From contig JBNGIS010020541.1 in NCBI GenBank assembly GCA_049999725.1, positions 1 through 33,384 of the forward strand: a stretch of DNA of 33,384 bases. Reading direction: 5' to 3'. The stretch's first letter is position 1, and the number at the start of each line of letters is the position of its first letter. This stretch comes from Haplomitrium mnioides (Eukaryota > Marchantiophyta > Haplomitriopsida > Calobryales). Positions 32,367-33,384 of the stretch are shown here, piece after piece. The notes below the pieces were generated by a model that did no database searches, was not told the origin of the DNA, and saw nothing but the letters and a program-made list of their open reading frames with translations. The position numbers and the translations under genes are program-made.

Positions 32367-33384
32367 TGTAGGAGCACGGTTGCTGATAGAGAATCAGAAG
32401 TAGCTCGAATAAGTTCTCTTCTGAGCAGTGGAGTAAGAAGGAAATGGTAAAGCTTTAAGTGAGCGATGACGAATTTCTGTTGTGTGAATAATTGTAATCG
32501 GATGAAATTGAAGTTTAACAAGCGATGAGAAGGAATTGGAACCGTGGTCCGTGGTCCGTGAAGTGAAGTGGAGCCCGTGGAAGTGAGCGGAAGTGGAGTC
32601 CGTGGTCCGTGGTCCGTGAAGGAGAGTCCGAAGAAGGCTTCGGAGCTTTACGTTACGTTGTGAGGAACCCCAGTTAAGGGGGTTCCGATTTGCTTTACGA
32701 AGTGGGGTACCCCGGTTACGGGGGATTTAGTTAAGTGTCCGTGTGGGGATCCGAAGTGGGACACTCCGGTTTAAGTGGTTCTGAGTGGAGATCCGAAGTG
32801 GGGAGCACCGGTTAGGAAGGTTCCTTTCCGAGGAGATCGACGGGCTTGAGATTGGCGAATTAGTGATTTGTTGTGGTTTCGGTGTGGAAGTCGAACCGAA
32901 AGTTCGAAAGTTCGAAAGGGCAAAACGACTACTATGCGGAAGTTGAAAAGTTCGAAGTTGAAGTGGAAGAGTTAGTGAAAGTTCGAAAGTTAGCATAAGA
33001 ACAATTGTTAGTAGTTAGTTCTTATGGTGAACGAAGTCTGTGTAGACTAGTGTAAATGAGTTATTTAGTTTAAGAACGGGTTGTGAGTTGTTAGTTCTTA
33101 TCTTAAATTTAGTGTAAAGAAGTTAGCGTGTAGAGAAGTAAGTTAGTTTGAATTGGAATTAGTATGACTGTTATTGTCAGTTGAGCAGGACAGGGGGTAC
33201 AAGCCTGTTGGCGAGTTCCTGTTTTGCTGGTTAGTCTCATTGTACATGTGTGCTTCAAGAAATATACAAAGAATTCATGTCTGTGAGGTCCCCTGCTCAT
33301 GGTTGTTGATTGCAGATTCATGAGGAGCAGTTTGAGGAAGGAACAAGGATTTGGAGTTAGAGTTGATTGGTGAATGTTTTGCAG
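32367..33384. mobile_element. Second insertion, purine-rich, edge of an LTR-like element
   Basis: From TGTAGGAGCACGG (32367) to the window end the sequence is purine-rich and unrelated to copia. It contains GTGGTCCGTGGTCCGTGAAG twice (32544-32563, 32602-32621), tandem GAAAGTTC words (32897-32925) and a perfect inverted repeat GGAACCCC/GGGGTTCC (32664-32671, 32679-32686). The block 32653-32682 resembles the reverse complement of 28594-28622 in the nested LTR, so it may be a related LTR in opposite orientation. No coding region is recognised. The other end and target duplication are outside the window. Confidence 0.5.

Overview
The window looks like transposon-rich intergenic DNA from a land plant. 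The evidence is a telomere-type (CCCTAAA)n tract, a Ty1/copia gag-pol, a chromodomain-bearing Ty3/gypsy element, long dinucleotide microsatellites and a mostly AT-rich background. The species cannot be told from the sequence. No intact gene is visible. Every coding stretch with recognisable homology is broken by stops, frameshifts or insertions. No rRNA, tRNA or CRISPR locus was seen.

Layout. 1-369: the 3' end of a DUF7869-like gene on the + strand, with its tail partly duplicated. 370-6700: no recognisable genes; degenerate tandem repeats, a (CT)n and an (AT)n microsatellite each split by exactly 10 N, and an 87-bp tandem repeat. 6783-9890: two decayed coding-like tracts of unknown product. 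9909-10523 and 21956-22569: two direct copies of an unnamed dispersed repeat of about 614 bp. 11547-13176 (-): a second, longer copy of the DUF7869-like gene. 15487-17871 (+): a decayed gene of unknown product behind a promoter-like stretch with a TATA box and a consensus E2F site. 17880-21952 (-): a gypsy chromovirus in permuted order, integrase plus chromodomain, polypurine tract, one 720-bp LTR, primer-binding site, then gag and protease.

22656-32366 (+): a Ty1/copia element whose gag, protease, integrase, reverse transcriptase and RNase H can all be followed. It has been hit repeatedly: a 3035-bp GC-rich solo-LTR-like element with a 5-bp target duplication (26228-29262), a 555-bp in-frame segment coding a repeating G-P-F-V pattern inside the reverse transcriptase, a 43-bp telomere-repeat tract, and a second insertion that cuts RNase H at 32366 and runs to the window end.

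The parts do not form a working pathway; they record nested insertions and decay. Where homologues or paralogous repeats allow comparison, many premature stops are single C-to-T or G-to-A steps (Gln to TAG/TAA, Trp to TAG/TGA), as expected for long-methylated, deaminating DNA. The most unusual items are the in-frame repeat array inside reverse transcriptase, the telomere tract in the same gene, the permuted gypsy element and the DUF7869-like pair.
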